Assembly: GCF_027922325.1 (NCBI RefSeq)
Contig: NZ_BSFL01000003.1
Coordinates: forward strand, 124,001-188,000
DNA length: 64,000 bases
Source: Methylopila turkensis
GTDB lineage: Bacteria; Pseudomonadota; Alphaproteobacteria; Rhizobiales; Methylopilaceae
Direction: 5' to 3'
In this document: one piece after another, positions 46,036 to 55,247 of the stretch
Layout of the letters: every line of letters begins with the position of its first letter
How positions within the stretch are numbered: position 1 is the stretch's first letter
Translations under genes and position numbers: made by a program
The notes under the pieces: model-generated
What the model saw: only the letters and a program-made list of their open reading frames with translations
The model's database searches: none
Told to the model about the DNA's origin: nothing

Positions 46036-46377
46036 ATGTTCGTCACGTCCGCTTTCGCCCAAGGCGCCGCCCCGGCCGCCGGCGGCGCCGACTTCCTGAT
46101 CCAGCTTCTGCCGTTCCTGCTGATCTTCGTGATCATGTACTTCCTGATTCTACGGCCGCAGCAGCGTCGGGTGAAGGCGCATCAGGAGATGATCAAGAAC
46201 GTGCGCCGCGGCGACACGGTCGTCACTTCCGGCGGCCTGATCGCGAAGGTGACGAAGGTCGTCGACGACGGCGAGGTCCAGATCGAGATCGCCGAGAACG
46301 TGCGGGTGCGCCTGTCGCGGGGCATGATCGCCGAGGTCCGCGCCAAGGGCGAGCCGGTAAAGACCGACGCCGCCTGA
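46036..46377 (+). CDS. yajC: Sec translocase accessory subunit YajC
   Basis: YajC associates with SecDF in the holotranslocon. The 113-residue protein has one membrane helix (FLIQLLPFLLIFVIMYFLIL) followed by the family segment RPQQRRVKAHQEMIKNVRRGDTVVTSGG and the small SH3-like domain (GLIAKVTKV, VQIEIAENVRVRLSRGMIAEV). It heads yajC-secD-secF with 52 bp to secD. Confidence 0.96.
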   Translation: MFVTSAFAQGAAPAAGGADFLIQLLPFLLIFVIMYFLILRPQQRRVKAHQEMIKNVRRGDTVVTSGGLIAKVTKVVDDGEVQIEIAENVRVRLSRGMIAEVRAKGEPVKTDAA

Positions 46378-46429
46378 GGCGCGAGGCGCGCTGTGACGCG
46401 CGCCTGTCCATGCGAGGCCTTGAGGGCTC

Positions 46430-48040
46430 ATGCTGCATTTCTCTCCCTGGAAGACCGCCGCGGTGCTCGCGCTCTGCGCGCTCGGCGTCCTGTTCGCGCT
46501 GCCGAACGTGCTGCCGAAGTCCGTGCTCGATTCCTATCCGAGCTGGTTTCCGCCGCGGACGATCGTTCTCGGCCTTGATCTGCAGGGCGGCTCGCAGCTC
46601 CTGCTGGAGGTCGACGGGGAGGCGCTCGCCCGCGCCCGCGGCGTGGCGCTGCAGGAGGACGCGCGCCGTCTGATGCGCGAAGCCCGGATCGGGACCAGCG
46701 AGATCAGGCTCGACGGCAAGACGGTGTCCGTCACGCTCAGGGACCCGAACGACCTCGCCAAGGCGCAGGAGCGCCTGCGCACCATCGCGCAGCCGATCAC
46801 CAACACGGTGTTTGGCGCCACCGGCGAGGTGGACCTGCAGGTCGGGCAGCGCGGCTCCAACGTCGCGACCGCCACGCTCACGGATCAGGGCCTTCAGGCG
46901 CGCGTGCGTCAGGCGGTCGACCAGTCGTTGGAGGTGGTCCGCCGCCGCGTCGACCAGCTCGGCACTGTCGAGCCCTCGATCCAGCGGCAAGGCGCCGACC
47001 GCATCCTCGTCCAGGTGCCGGGTCTCGAGAACCCGCAACGCCTCAAGGATATCCTCGGTCAGACCGCGAAGCTCGAGTTCCGCCTCGTGGACCCGAACTT
47101 CCCCGTCGGGCAGCCGCCGAGCGGCGCGATCCCCTCGGGGTCGGAGCTGCTCTACGAGGAGGGCGGCGGCCAGAACATTCCCGTCGTGGTCGAGCGGCGC
47201 GTGATCGTCTCCGGCGAAGACCTGCAGGACGCGCAGCCGAGCTTCGAGCAGAACACCCGCGAGCCGGTCGTCTCGTTCCGCTTCAACAACCGCGGGGCGC
47301 AGGCCTTCGCCCAGGTGACGCGCGAGAACGTCGGTCGGCCCTTCGCCATCGTGCTCGACAACAAGGTGATCTCGGCGCCGGTGATCCGCGAGCCGATCAC
47401 CGGCGGACAGGGGCAGATCTCCGGCAGCTTTACGGTCGAGAGCGCGAACGACCTGTCCGTGCTGCTGCGCGCCGGCGCTCTGCCCGCCCCGCTCAACGTG
47501 ATCGAGGAGCGCACCGTCGGCCCCGGCCTCGGGCAGGACTCGATCGACGCCGGCACCCGCGCCACCTGGTACGCCGCCGCCTTCGTCGTGGTCTTCATGT
47601 TCGCGACCTACGGCGTGTTCGGCTTCTTCGCCAACATCGCGCTCGTCGTCCACGTCATCTTCATCTTCGCGCTCATGTCGCTGCTCGGCGCGACGCTGAC
47701 CCTGCCCGGCATCGCCGGCATCGTGCTTACGATCGGCACGGCGGTGGATTCGAACGTCCTGATCTACGAGCGCATCCGCGAGGAGTTCAGGGCGGGCCGC
47801 AGCATGGTCTCCGCCATCGAAGCGGGCTTCAAGCACGCTTTCGCCGTCATCATCGACTCGAACTCGACGATGGCGATCGCGGCCCTCATCCTCTTCCTGC
47901 TCGGCTCCGGCCCGGTTCGCGGGTTCGCCGTCGTGTTCCTTCTCGGCATCCTGACGACCGTCATCACCGCCGTCACGATGACCCGCATGATGATCGCCTT
48001 GTGGTATCGGCGCACCCGCCCGACCACGATGCCGTTCTGA
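46430..48040 (+). CDS. secD: protein translocase subunit SecD
   Basis: SecD uses the proton motive force with SecF to pull proteins across the inner membrane after SecA. The 536-residue protein has TM1 near the N terminus, then LGLDLQGGSQLLLEVD. The large periplasmic P1 domain follows (VDQSLEVVRRRVDQLGTVEPSIQRQGADRI, RFNNRGAQAFAQVTREN). Five C-terminal helices complete it (TLPGIAGIVLTIGTAVDSNVLIYERIREE, VFLLGILTTVITAVTMTRMM). Standard alphaproteobacterial length. Confidence 0.97.
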   Translation: MLHFSPWKTAAVLALCALGVLFALPNVLPKSVLDSYPSWFPPRTIVLGLDLQGGSQLLLEVDGEALARARGVALQEDARRLMREARIGTSEIRLDGKTVSVTLRDPNDLAKAQERLRTIAQPITNTVFGATGEVDLQVGQRGSNVATATLTDQGLQARVRQAVDQSLEVVRRRVDQLGTVEPSIQRQGADRILVQVPGLENPQRLKDILGQTAKLEFRLVDPNFPVGQPPSGAIPSGSELLYEEGGGQNIPVVVERRVIVSGEDLQDAQPSFEQNTREPVVSFRFNNRGAQAFAQVTRENVGRPFAIVLDNKVISAPVIREPITGGQGQISGSFTVESANDLSVLLRAGALPAPLNVIEERTVGPGLGQDSIDAGTRATWYAAAFVVVFMFATYGVFGFFANIALVVHVIFIFALMSLLGATLTLPGIAGIVLTIGTAVDSNVLIYERIREEFRAGRSMVSAIEAGFKHAFAVIIDSNSTMAIAALILFLLGSGPVRGFAVVFLLGILTTVITAVTMTRMMIALWYRRTRPTTMPF

Positions 48041-48055
48041 CTCAAGGCCCGGCCG

Positions 48056-49012
48056 ATGCGTCTGATTCGCCTCTTTCCCGATGACAGCAAGTTCCGGTTC
48101 GTGCGTTGGCGCGTGCTGAGCTTCCCGTTCTCGGCCGCCATTTCGGTCATCACGGTCGTCCTGTTCCTTACGATCGGTCTGAACTTCGGCATCGACTTCA
48201 CCGGCGGCACGCTGATGGAGCTGCAGTCGAAATCCGGCGTGGCCGACGTCGGCAAGGTGCGCGAGACTGCGCACGGCTTCGAGGCGGGCGAAGTCGAGGT
48301 GCAGGAGTTCGGAAGCGACGGCCAGGTGTCGATCCGGTTTCGGACCCAGCCCGGCGGCGACGCCGCGCAGAGCGCGCTCGTCAGCAAGGCGCGCGCCGCC
48401 TTCGAGGGCGAGTACGAGGTCCGACGCGTCGAAACCGTCGGCCCCCGCGTCTCGGGGGAACTGGTGCAGGCCGGCACGCTCGGCGTCGTCCTGTCGATCG
48501 TCTCGGTGCTCATCTACCTGTGGTTCCGTTTCGAGCTGACGCTCGCGATCGGAGCCGTCATCGGCACCCTGCACGACATCGTTCTGACCGTGGGATTCTT
48601 CATCATCACGCGTGAAGAGTTCAACATGACGTCGATCGCCGCGATTCTGACGATCGTCGGCTACTCGCTCAACGAGACGGTGGTCGTGTTCGACCGGACG
48701 CGCGAGCTTCTCCGTCGCTACAAGAACATCCCGACGGAAGAACTGCTCGACCTGTCCATCAATCACACCATGTCGCGCACGGTGATGACGGCGACGACGA
48801 CGGCGCTGTCGCTGCTCGCGCTGGTGCTGTTCGGCGGACAGGCGATCCAGGGCTTCGCGAACGTCATGCTGTTCGGCGTCGTGATCTGCACCTATTCCGC
48901 CATCTTCGTGTCGTCGCCGATGCTGATCTATCTCGGCCTCAAGACCGCCGCGCGCGCCGCGGCCGACGAGAAAGCCGAGGCGGACGCGAAGGCGGCGCAG
49001 GTCCGGGCCTGA
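48056..49012 (+). CDS. secF: protein translocase subunit SecF
   Basis: The 318-residue partner of SecD has six membrane helices. Visible motifs are NFGIDFTGGTLMELQ, VETVGPRVSGELVQAGTLGV, and the core TSIAAILTIVGYSLNETVVVFDRTRE. The last helices end with FVSSPMLIYLGLK, then a short acidic tail. It begins 15 bp after secD, and the Mth938-like gene follows after 7 bp. Confidence 0.97.
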   Translation: MRLIRLFPDDSKFRFVRWRVLSFPFSAAISVITVVLFLTIGLNFGIDFTGGTLMELQSKSGVADVGKVRETAHGFEAGEVEVQEFGSDGQVSIRFRTQPGGDAAQSALVSKARAAFEGEYEVRRVETVGPRVSGELVQAGTLGVVLSIVSVLIYLWFRFELTLAIGAVIGTLHDIVLTVGFFIITREEFNMTSIAAILTIVGYSLNETVVVFDRTRELLRRYKNIPTEELLDLSINHTMSRTVMTATTTALSLLALVLFGGQAIQGFANVMLFGVVICTYSAIFVSSPMLIYLGLKTAARAAADEKAEADAKAAQVRA

Positions 49013-49019
49013 GGGCGGC

Positions 49020-49397
49020 GTGGGGCCCGACGGCCGTCACCTGCCGGGCGCCCATCTGATCGACGCTTACGGCGGCGGCGGCTTTCGTTTCGCCGATTTG
49101 TCGCACCGCGGCTCGCTGCTGGCGCTGCCGTCCGGCATGTGGGCGTGGCCGTTCGCCCATCCGGCCGAGTTGAACGAAGCCGCCTTCCAGCGCGTTTTCG
49201 ACGAGGCCGACGCGATCGACACCCTGCTCGTCGGTACGGGCGCGCAGCCTGCGGGTCTTCCGCCGGCGGTGCGCGCGGCGCTCAGAGACCGCGGCATCGT
49301 CGTCGAGACCATGGCGACCGGCGCCGCGGCGCGCACGTGGAACATTCTCACCGGCGAGAAGCGGCGGGTCGCCGCCGCCCTGCTCGCCATAGCCTGA
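49020..49397 (+). CDS. Mth938-like domain-containing protein
   Basis: This 125-residue cytosolic protein has the Mth938-like (DUF498) fold features LIDAYGGGGFRFAD, GMWAWPF, DTLLVGTGAQPAGLP and VETMATGAAARTWNILTGEKRRVAAALLAI. The human relative NDUFAF3 helps assemble respiratory complex I. The bacterial role is uncertain, but here, as in many relatives, it lies next to an NDUFAF6-like gene. It starts with GTG 7 bp after secF. Confidence 0.9.
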   Translation: MGPDGRHLPGAHLIDAYGGGGFRFADLSHRGSLLALPSGMWAWPFAHPAELNEAAFQRVFDEADAIDTLLVGTGAQPAGLPPAVRAALRDRGIVVETMATGAAARTWNILTGEKRRVAAALLAIA

Positions 49398-49422
49398 AGC
49401 CGCGCCCGGGGGCGGAACCGCC

Positions 49423-50265
49423 GTGACCGACGACGCAGCGGGCGATCTCGTCGCCTCCCTCGTCCGCTCCACTGATTTCGACCGATACGCCGCGACTCTG
49501 TTCGCGCCCGCCGAGGCGCGGCCCCATCTGCTCGCGCTTTACGCCTTCGACGCCGAACTCGCCCGTGTCCGCGATCTCGTCAGCGAACCGATGCCGGGGG
49601 AGTTGCGGCTGCAGTGGTGGCGCGACGCCCTCGCGGACCCCGAGCGCGCGGACGCCGCTTCCCACCCGGTCATGCGGGCGCTCGAGGCCGCGATCCGGTA
49701 CGGCGGCCTGCCGAGGCCGGCGCTCGAAGGCCTGATCGACGCCCACAACGACGGCCTCTACGACGATCCCGTCGCGTCCGTGGAGGAGATGGAGGCGCGG
49801 TTCGGGGCGACCCGGTCGGCGGTGCTGCGGCTGGCGTCGATCCTGCTGGCGAAGGGCCGGGAGCCGGGCGGCGCCGACGCGGCCGGTTATGGCGGGGTGG
49901 CGCTCGGGGTAGCGCGCCTGATCGCCGACATCCACCTGCGGCCGGAGCGGCTCCGGGGGCTGGTTCCGGCCGACCGTATGGCGGCCCGTGGCGTGTCGCT
50001 CGCCGATCTCGGCGAGCGGAGGGGCGGCGCGCGCGTCTCCGGGCTGGTCGCCGAACTCGCGGCGGTCGCAACGCGGCGGCTCACCGAGGCGAGGTCAGCC
50101 TTCGCCTCGGTCGACCCTGTGGCCGGCGCGGCCTTCCTGCCGCTGGCGCCGGTCGCTCGGGATCTCGCGCGCTACGCCAGACAGGCCCCGCCGGAGGGCG
50201 AAAGCCCGCGCTGGCTGCGCATGGCCCGCCTCTGGCGAGCGAGCCGTCGCTTCCCGCCGTTCTGA
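49423..50265 (+). CDS. phytoene/squalene synthase family protein (NDUFAF6-like)
   Basis: The 280-residue protein belongs to the trans-isoprenyl diphosphate synthase fold (RPHLLALYAFDAELARVRDLVS, LRLQWWRDAL). However, the Asp-rich DxxxD diphosphate-magnesium motifs of true squalene or phytoene synthases are not present in the usual form. It therefore more resembles the NDUFAF6 group, a complex I assembly factor. Pairing with the Mth938 (NDUFAF3-like) gene 25 bp upstream strengthens this inference. No carotenoid or hopanoid genes are nearby. Starts with GTG. Confidence 0.85.
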   Translation: MTDDAAGDLVASLVRSTDFDRYAATLFAPAEARPHLLALYAFDAELARVRDLVSEPMPGELRLQWWRDALADPERADAASHPVMRALEAAIRYGGLPRPALEGLIDAHNDGLYDDPVASVEEMEARFGATRSAVLRLASILLAKGREPGGADAAGYGGVALGVARLIADIHLRPERLRGLVPADRMAARGVSLADLGERRGGARVSGLVAELAAVATRRLTEARSAFASVDPVAGAAFLPLAPVARDLARYARQAPPEGESPRWLRMARLWRASRRFPPF

Positions 50266-50270
50266 GGACG

Positions 50271-50876
50271 TCAGAGCTGCTGAAGCGCAGCTTCGTCGGG
50301 CGAGGGCTCGGTCTCGACCAGAACGCTCGCCGCCTCGTTGAGCAGAGGCAGGATGTCCTCGACCTTGTCGGCGACCACATAGGGAACCGTGAAGCCGGGC
50401 CGGATGAAGCCCTCGGTCGTCATGTGCTCCAGCAGCGTCAGCAACGGACTCCAGAAGCCGTCGAAATCGGCGATCAGGATCGGCTTGTCATGCCGGCCGA
50501 GCTGGGCCCAGGTCATCTGCTCGACAAGCTCCTCCAGCGTGCCGACGCCGCCCGGGAGCGCGACGAAGGCGTCGGAGCGCTCGAACATCAGGCGCTTGCG
50601 CTCGTGCATGTCGGCGGTGACCAGCAGTTCCTGAACGTCCGCAAGCATCACCTCGCGGTCGACCAGAAACTGGGGAATGATTCCGGTGACGTGGCCGCCG
50701 GCCTCAAGCGCCGCGCGCGCGACCGCGCCCATGAGCCCGATGTTGCCGCCGCCATAGACCAGCCCGACGCCAGCCCGTGCGAGAGCGCGGCCCAGGCTGG
50801 CCGCATGCTCCATGTGCTGCGGCCGGGCTCCCGTGCTCGAACCGCAGTAAACGCAGACGTTTCGGATTCGTGTCAT
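50271..50876 (-). CDS. LOG-family protein (TIGR00730 Rossmann fold)
   Basis: The 201-residue protein has the LOG hallmarks: VCVYCGSSTGARP at the N terminus, GLVYGGGNIGLMGAVARAAL, the Arg/Glu pair in MHERKRLMFERSDAFVALPGGVGTLEEL (PGGxGTxxE), and QLGRHDKPI. LOG enzymes release cytokinin or nucleobase from nucleoside 5'-monophosphates. In non-plant-associated bacteria they may be general nucleotide phosphoribohydrolases. Its stop is 6 bp from that of the phytoene-synthase-like gene. It is divergent from the LysM gene, and the start was placed at MTRIRNVCVYCG. Confidence 0.92.
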   Translation of the reverse strand: MTRIRNVCVYCGSSTGARPQHMEHAASLGRALARAGVGLVYGGGNIGLMGAVARAALEAGGHVTGIIPQFLVDREVMLADVQELLVTADMHERKRLMFERSDAFVALPGGVGTLEELVEQMTWAQLGRHDKPILIADFDGFWSPLLTLLEHMTTEGFIRPGFTVPYVVADKVEDILPLLNEAASVLVETEPSPDEAALQQL

Positions 50877-51043
50877 GGCCTGAGTTGGCGCCGGGCGCGC
50901 GCGACGGTCAAGATGACTAGACGCGCACGATGAGGTTCGGGGCGGCGAAAGGCCAAGGCGATCATGCGTGCGCGGAGGCCGCCGCCGTTGTAGGAGGGGG
51001 GACATGACCGGCGGATGACGGCGCAGCGGCCGCATCGGTGGTC

Positions 51044-52456
51044 ATGTCGGCGACAGGGTGGTTCGGCGAGATGGACGCGGCGGTCAAGCGCGGGTTTGCA
51101 ATCGGGTTCGTCGTGGTGGCGGCGATCGCCGTCGGCTACGGTTGTGAGCCGCAGATTCGAGGCTACGTCGACGGGTTCCGGAGCGCGGAACGCCAGCCGG
51201 CCGCGCCGGAGCGTCCCCGGGCCGCCGTCCCGCCGGCGAACGGCGGCGCCCCGCAGGCGACGGCGCCCCAGGTCGAAAAGCCCGCGCCCGCTGCGCCATC
51301 GGGGCAGGCCGCAGCTCCTCAGGCGAATGCGCCCAGCCCTCCCTCCGCGGCGCCTGCCGGCGAACCAGCCGCGCCGCCCCCGGCAGCCGCGCAGCCGAAC
51401 GCCGCCGGCCCCGCAATGGGCGATCCCGCCCAGGCCACGAAGCCGGAAGCGTCGAAGCCGGCGTTCGACGTGGTGCGGGTCGAACCGTCGGGCGACATGG
51501 TGGTGGCGGGGCGTTGCGTCGCCAACTGCTCCGCGGAGCTGCTTGCGAACGGCAAGCCGCACGCCGCGGCCAAAGCCGATGCCCAGGGCCAATGGGCGAT
51601 GACGCCGGACCCTCTGCCGCCGGGCGACTACCAAATCGCGCTCCGGGCGCGCGACGCCCAAGGGCGCGAGCAGCTTTCCGAGCAAAGCCTGACGGTTGCG
51701 GTGCCGACGCCGCCTTCGAAGGACGTGATCGTCGTCCTGAACGAGCCCAACGCGCCGTCGCGTATTCTGCAGCAGCCGCAGGCGGCCGCCGCGCAGCCCC
51801 CTGCGACGCCGGCTCCGACCGAGCAGGCGCCGATGGCTCGGGCACCTGCGCCGTCCCAGGCGACGGCTCCCTCCGCGACGCGGCTTGCGATCGGCGCGGT
51901 GGAGGCTGAGAGCGGACGAGTTTACGCACAAGGCGCAGGACCTTCCGGCGAGCGGCTGCGGCTTTACCTCAACAACGCGCCGGTCGCGACCGCGATCATC
52001 GGCGGCGACGATCGTTGGTCGCTCAGGGTCGAGCGCGGATTGGCCCCGGGCGATTACGTGGTGCGGGCCGATCAGTTGAAGCGAGGCGGCGAGACTGTCG
52101 TGGCGCGGGCGGAGACCCGCTTCACGTACGCCGCTCCCGTCGCAGGGCAGGCCGGAGCCCCGGCCGCCGTAAGCCCCGGCGCGCCGTCTGCCGGCGGCCA
52201 GCCGTCCGCTTCGGATCCGTCGCCGCAGGCCGCGGCCGCGGGCGACGCAAACCCGGTCGTCGCGGCGATCGAGACGGCGACCGTGAAGCGCGGCGACAGC
52301 CTCTGGCGCATTTCGCGCTCGGCCTACGGTAAGGGCATGCGCTACACCGTCATCTACGAAGCGAACGATGGCCAAATTCGGAACCCGAATCTGATCTATC
52401 CCGGTCAGGTCCTGGTGGTGCCGGCCGGCGAGGGAAGCCAGGCCGGACGGCCGTAA
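51044..52456 (+). CDS. membrane-anchored LysM protein with Ig-like repeats
   Basis: The 470-residue protein has an N-terminal membrane anchor (RGFAIGFVVVAAIAVGYG, about residues 18-35) and a Pro/Ala-rich linker. Two Ig-like units follow (about 145-225, VVAGRCVANCSAELLANGKP to YQIALRARDAQGREQL; and about 285-360, RVYAQGAGPSGERLRLYLNN to YVVRADQLKRGG). A C-terminal LysM domain completes it (VKRGDSLWRISRSAYGKGMRY, NLIYPGQVLVVP). It should sit in the periplasm bound to peptidoglycan. GTG 51038 and ATG 51071 are alternative starts. It lies upstream of the Atm1 gene by 61 bp. Confidence 0.88.
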   Translation: MSATGWFGEMDAAVKRGFAIGFVVVAAIAVGYGCEPQIRGYVDGFRSAERQPAAPERPRAAVPPANGGAPQATAPQVEKPAPAAPSGQAAAPQANAPSPPSAAPAGEPAAPPPAAAQPNAAGPAMGDPAQATKPEASKPAFDVVRVEPSGDMVVAGRCVANCSAELLANGKPHAAAKADAQGQWAMTPDPLPPGDYQIALRARDAQGREQLSEQSLTVAVPTPPSKDVIVVLNEPNAPSRILQQPQAAAAQPPATPAPTEQAPMARAPAPSQATAPSATRLAIGAVEAESGRVYAQGAGPSGERLRLYLNNAPVATAIIGGDDRWSLRVERGLAPGDYVVRADQLKRGGETVVARAETRFTYAAPVAGQAGAPAAVSPGAPSAGGQPSASDPSPQAAAAGDANPVVAAIETATVKRGDSLWRISRSAYGKGMRYTVIYEANDGQIRNPNLIYPGQVLVVPAGEGSQAGRP

Positions 52457-52517
52457 AGAGCCTGGGCGTAGGAGCCCCTCTCGCATCCGCGCCGAGCAGG
52501 CATACGTAACCGTCTCG

Positions 52518-54476
52518 ATGGCGCCTCCCCCCGACAGCAGCTTTTCCGCGTTCCGTCCCAAGCTCGACGGCGGCGGGATCGCGCTGTTCCGCATCCTGCG
52601 CGGCCTCCAGCCCTTCATGTGGCCGGCCGACCGGCCGGATCTGAAACGGCGCATGGCGCTTGCGGTCGTGCTGCTTGTGCTGACCAAGGTCATCACCGTG
52701 CTCGTGCCCTACGGCTTCAAGTGGGCGACCGACGCGCTGGCGGCGGCGAAGGGCGAAGGCGCGGCGGCGGCGGGCTCTTGGGAGGCCTACGCGCTCGGGG
52801 CGCCTGTGCTGATGGTGCTGGCTTACGGCGCCGGCCGCGTTCTGATGGTGGCCTTCGCGCAGGCGCGCGACGGCGTGACGGCGCCGGTGGTCACCAACGC
52901 CGTCAGGCGGCTGTCGCTGGAGGTGTTCCGCCACATCCATCGGCTGAGCCTGCGGTTTCACCTCGGCCGCCGCACCGGCGCGATCAGCCGCGTCGTCGAC
53001 CGCGGCCGCAACGCCATCGAGACGCTGACGCGCACGGCGATGCTCACCGTCGTGCCGACGATGCTCGAACTGGCGCTGGTGCTCGGCGCGCTGGCCTACC
53101 AGTTCGACTGGGTCTATTCCGCCGTGGTCGCCGGCATGGTGGCGGTCTATCTCGCCTTCACCTACGCCGCGACCGAGTGGCGGCTCGGCATCCGGCGCGT
53201 GCTGAACGAGACCGATACGGACGCGAGCTCCAAGGCGATCGACAGCCTGCTCAACTACGAGACCGTCAAGTACTTCGGCAATGAGGGTCGCGAGACCGCC
53301 CGCTACGACCGCGCCATGGGGCGGTACGAGGGCGCCTCGATCCGCGCCTACACCTCGCTCGCCTGGCTCAACGGCGGGCAGGCGCTGATCTTCTCCGCTG
53401 GCCTGACGATCTGCATGATCATGGCGGTCTCGGACATCCGCGCCGGGACCAACACCATCGGCGATTTCGTGCTGATCAACGCGATGATGATCCAGCTTTA
53501 CGTCCCGCTGAACTTCATGGGTTTCATCTACCGCGAGATCAAACAGTCGGTAACCGATCTCGAGGCCATGTTCCGGCTGCTCGGCGAGGATCCCGAGATC
53601 GAGGACGCGCCCGGCGCGCCGCCGCTTGCGGTGCGCGGCGGGACGATCCGGTTCGAGAACGTCGACTTCGCCTACGAGCCCGAGCGCCCGATCCTGAAGA
53701 ACGTCAGCTTCGAGGCGCCGGCGGGCAAGACCGTCGCGATCGTCGGACCGTCGGGGGCGGGCAAGTCCACGATCTCGCGGCTGATGTTCCGCTTCTACGA
53801 CGTTGGCGCTGGGCGCATCACCGTGGATGGACAGGACATCCGGGAGGTGACGCAGAGCTCCCTGCGTGAGGCGGTCGGCATGGTCCCGCAGGACACGGTG
53901 CTGTTCAACGACACCATCCGCTACAACATCCGCTACGGCCGCTGGGACGCGACCGACGCGGAGGTGGAGGAGGCGGCTTCGCTCGCGCAGATCGACGGGT
54001 TCATCCGCGACCTGCCGCGCGGCTACGACACCGAGGTCGGGGAGCGCGGGCTGAAGCTTTCCGGCGGCGAAAAGCAGCGGGTCGCGATCGCGCGCACCAT
54101 CCTCAAGGGGCCGCCGATCCTGATTCTGGACGAGGCGACCTCGGCGCTCGACAGCGCGACCGAGAAAGAGATTCAGGACGCTCTGGAGCGCGTGTCGCGA
54201 GGGCGCACCACGCTCGTGATCGCGCACCGGCTTTCGACCATCGTCGCCGCCGATGACATTCTCGTGCTCGAGGCGGGCCGCATCGTCGAACGCGGTCGGC
54301 ACGCCGAACTGCTGGCGGCCGGAGGCCTCTACGCCAGCCTCTGGAGCCGACAGCGCGAGGCGGATGAGGCTCGCGAGACGCTCGCCCGCATGGATGACGA
54401 CGAAAGCCGCGACGATCGGGACGACGCGGAGCTTCGCGCCCGCCGGGACATCGCGGAAGCGGGCGCGGCCGAGTGA
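52518..54476 (+). CDS. Atm1-type ABC exporter (permease-ATPase fusion)
   Basis: The 652-residue half-transporter has six membrane helices in the first 360 residues, with LNETDTDASSKAIDSLLNYETVKYFGNE, the coupling and glutathione-binding segment characteristic of Atm1. The ATPase domain has IVGPSGAGKSTISRLMFRFYD, QDTVLFNDTIRYNIRYG, LSGGEKQRVAIART, ILILDEATSALDSATE and VIAHRLSTI. Atm1 and the related bacterial exporters move glutathione-complexed sulfur or heavy metals. It probably works as a homodimer. The psd gene follows after 44 bp. Confidence 0.93.
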   Translation: MAPPPDSSFSAFRPKLDGGGIALFRILRGLQPFMWPADRPDLKRRMALAVVLLVLTKVITVLVPYGFKWATDALAAAKGEGAAAAGSWEAYALGAPVLMVLAYGAGRVLMVAFAQARDGVTAPVVTNAVRRLSLEVFRHIHRLSLRFHLGRRTGAISRVVDRGRNAIETLTRTAMLTVVPTMLELALVLGALAYQFDWVYSAVVAGMVAVYLAFTYAATEWRLGIRRVLNETDTDASSKAIDSLLNYETVKYFGNEGRETARYDRAMGRYEGASIRAYTSLAWLNGGQALIFSAGLTICMIMAVSDIRAGTNTIGDFVLINAMMIQLYVPLNFMGFIYREIKQSVTDLEAMFRLLGEDPEIEDAPGAPPLAVRGGTIRFENVDFAYEPERPILKNVSFEAPAGKTVAIVGPSGAGKSTISRLMFRFYDVGAGRITVDGQDIREVTQSSLREAVGMVPQDTVLFNDTIRYNIRYGRWDATDAEVEEAASLAQIDGFIRDLPRGYDTEVGERGLKLSGGEKQRVAIARTILKGPPILILDEATSALDSATEKEIQDALERVSRGRTTLVIAHRLSTIVAADDILVLEAGRIVERGRHAELLAAGGLYASLWSRQREADEARETLARMDDDESRDDRDDAELRARRDIAEAGAAE

Positions 54477-54520
54477 GCGCGCTTGGTTCGCGCGCTGGCA
54501 TGGCTTAAGACCGCCCGACC

Positions 54521-55225
54521 ATGATCGACGACGTCACCGCATCCATCCGCAAGGCCGTTCCGCGAATCCATCGCGAAGGCCGTCCGTTCATCGCGATCTT
54601 CGCGGTCATCGCCTTCGTGCTGTTCCTGATCTGGCAGCCGCTGGGCTGGATCGGGGTCGGCGCGACGATCTGGTGCGCGCTGTTCTTCCGCGATCCCGAT
54701 CGCGTGACGCCGGAAGCCGACGGGCTTGTCGTCAGCGGCGCCGATGGCGTCGTGTGCGACGTGAGCGCGGCGGTTCCTCCGCCGGAACTGGGCCTCGGCG
54801 CCGCGCCGCTGCCGCGGGTGGCGGTGTTCATGAACGTGTTCGACGTCCATGTGAACCGCGCGCCGATCGGCGGGACCGTGACCCGGATCGCCTACACGGC
54901 CGGCAAATTCCTGAACGCCGATCTCGACAAGGCGAGCGAAGACAATGAGCGCAACGGGCTTGTGATCGAAGGGTCCTATGGTTCGCTCGGCGTGGTCCAG
55001 ATCGCCGGGCTGGTCGCGCGCCGCATCGTCTGTTTCGTGCGCGAGGGCGACGCGACCGGTCCCGGCGAGCGCTTCGGCCTGATCCGGTTCGGCAGCCGTG
55101 TCGATCACTATCTGCCGGCCGGCGCGACGACGCTGGTCGGCGTCGGCCAGCGGACCGTCGCCGGCGAGACGGTGATCGCCGACCTCACAGGCGAGGCCGC
55201 GCCCCGCTCGTTCCGGTCGAGCTGA
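54521..55225 (+). CDS. psd: phosphatidylserine decarboxylase proenzyme
   Basis: Psd converts phosphatidylserine to phosphatidylethanolamine. The 234-residue protein is the short PSD-A type with one or two N-terminal membrane segments ([20 protein letters not shown]). It contains [19 protein letters not shown] and the self-cleavage site in [14 protein letters not shown], where the serine becomes the pyruvoyl group. It is followed at 22 bp by pssA, so the two consecutive steps of PE synthesis are in one operon. Confidence 0.96.
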   Translation: MIDDVTASIRKAVPRIHREGRPFIAIFAVIAFVLFLIWQPLGWIGVGATIWCALFFRDPDRVTPEADGLVVSGADGVVCDVSAAVPPPELGLGAAPLPRVAVFMNVFDVHVNRAPIGGTVTRIAYTAGKFLNADLDKASEDNERNGLVIEGSYGSLGVVQIAGLVARRIVCFVREGDATGPGERFGLIRFGSRVDHYLPAGATTLVGVGQRTVAGETVIADLTGEAAPRSFRSS

Positions 55226-55247
55226 ACAGAGCGGAGGGACGAGGAAC

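Noticed and set aside
46223-48766. Minus-strand open frame of about 850 codons opposite yajC-secD-secF
   Set aside because: Composition is typical of antisense shadows (DRR, EDD, HDR runs), and the plus-strand genes are unambiguous.
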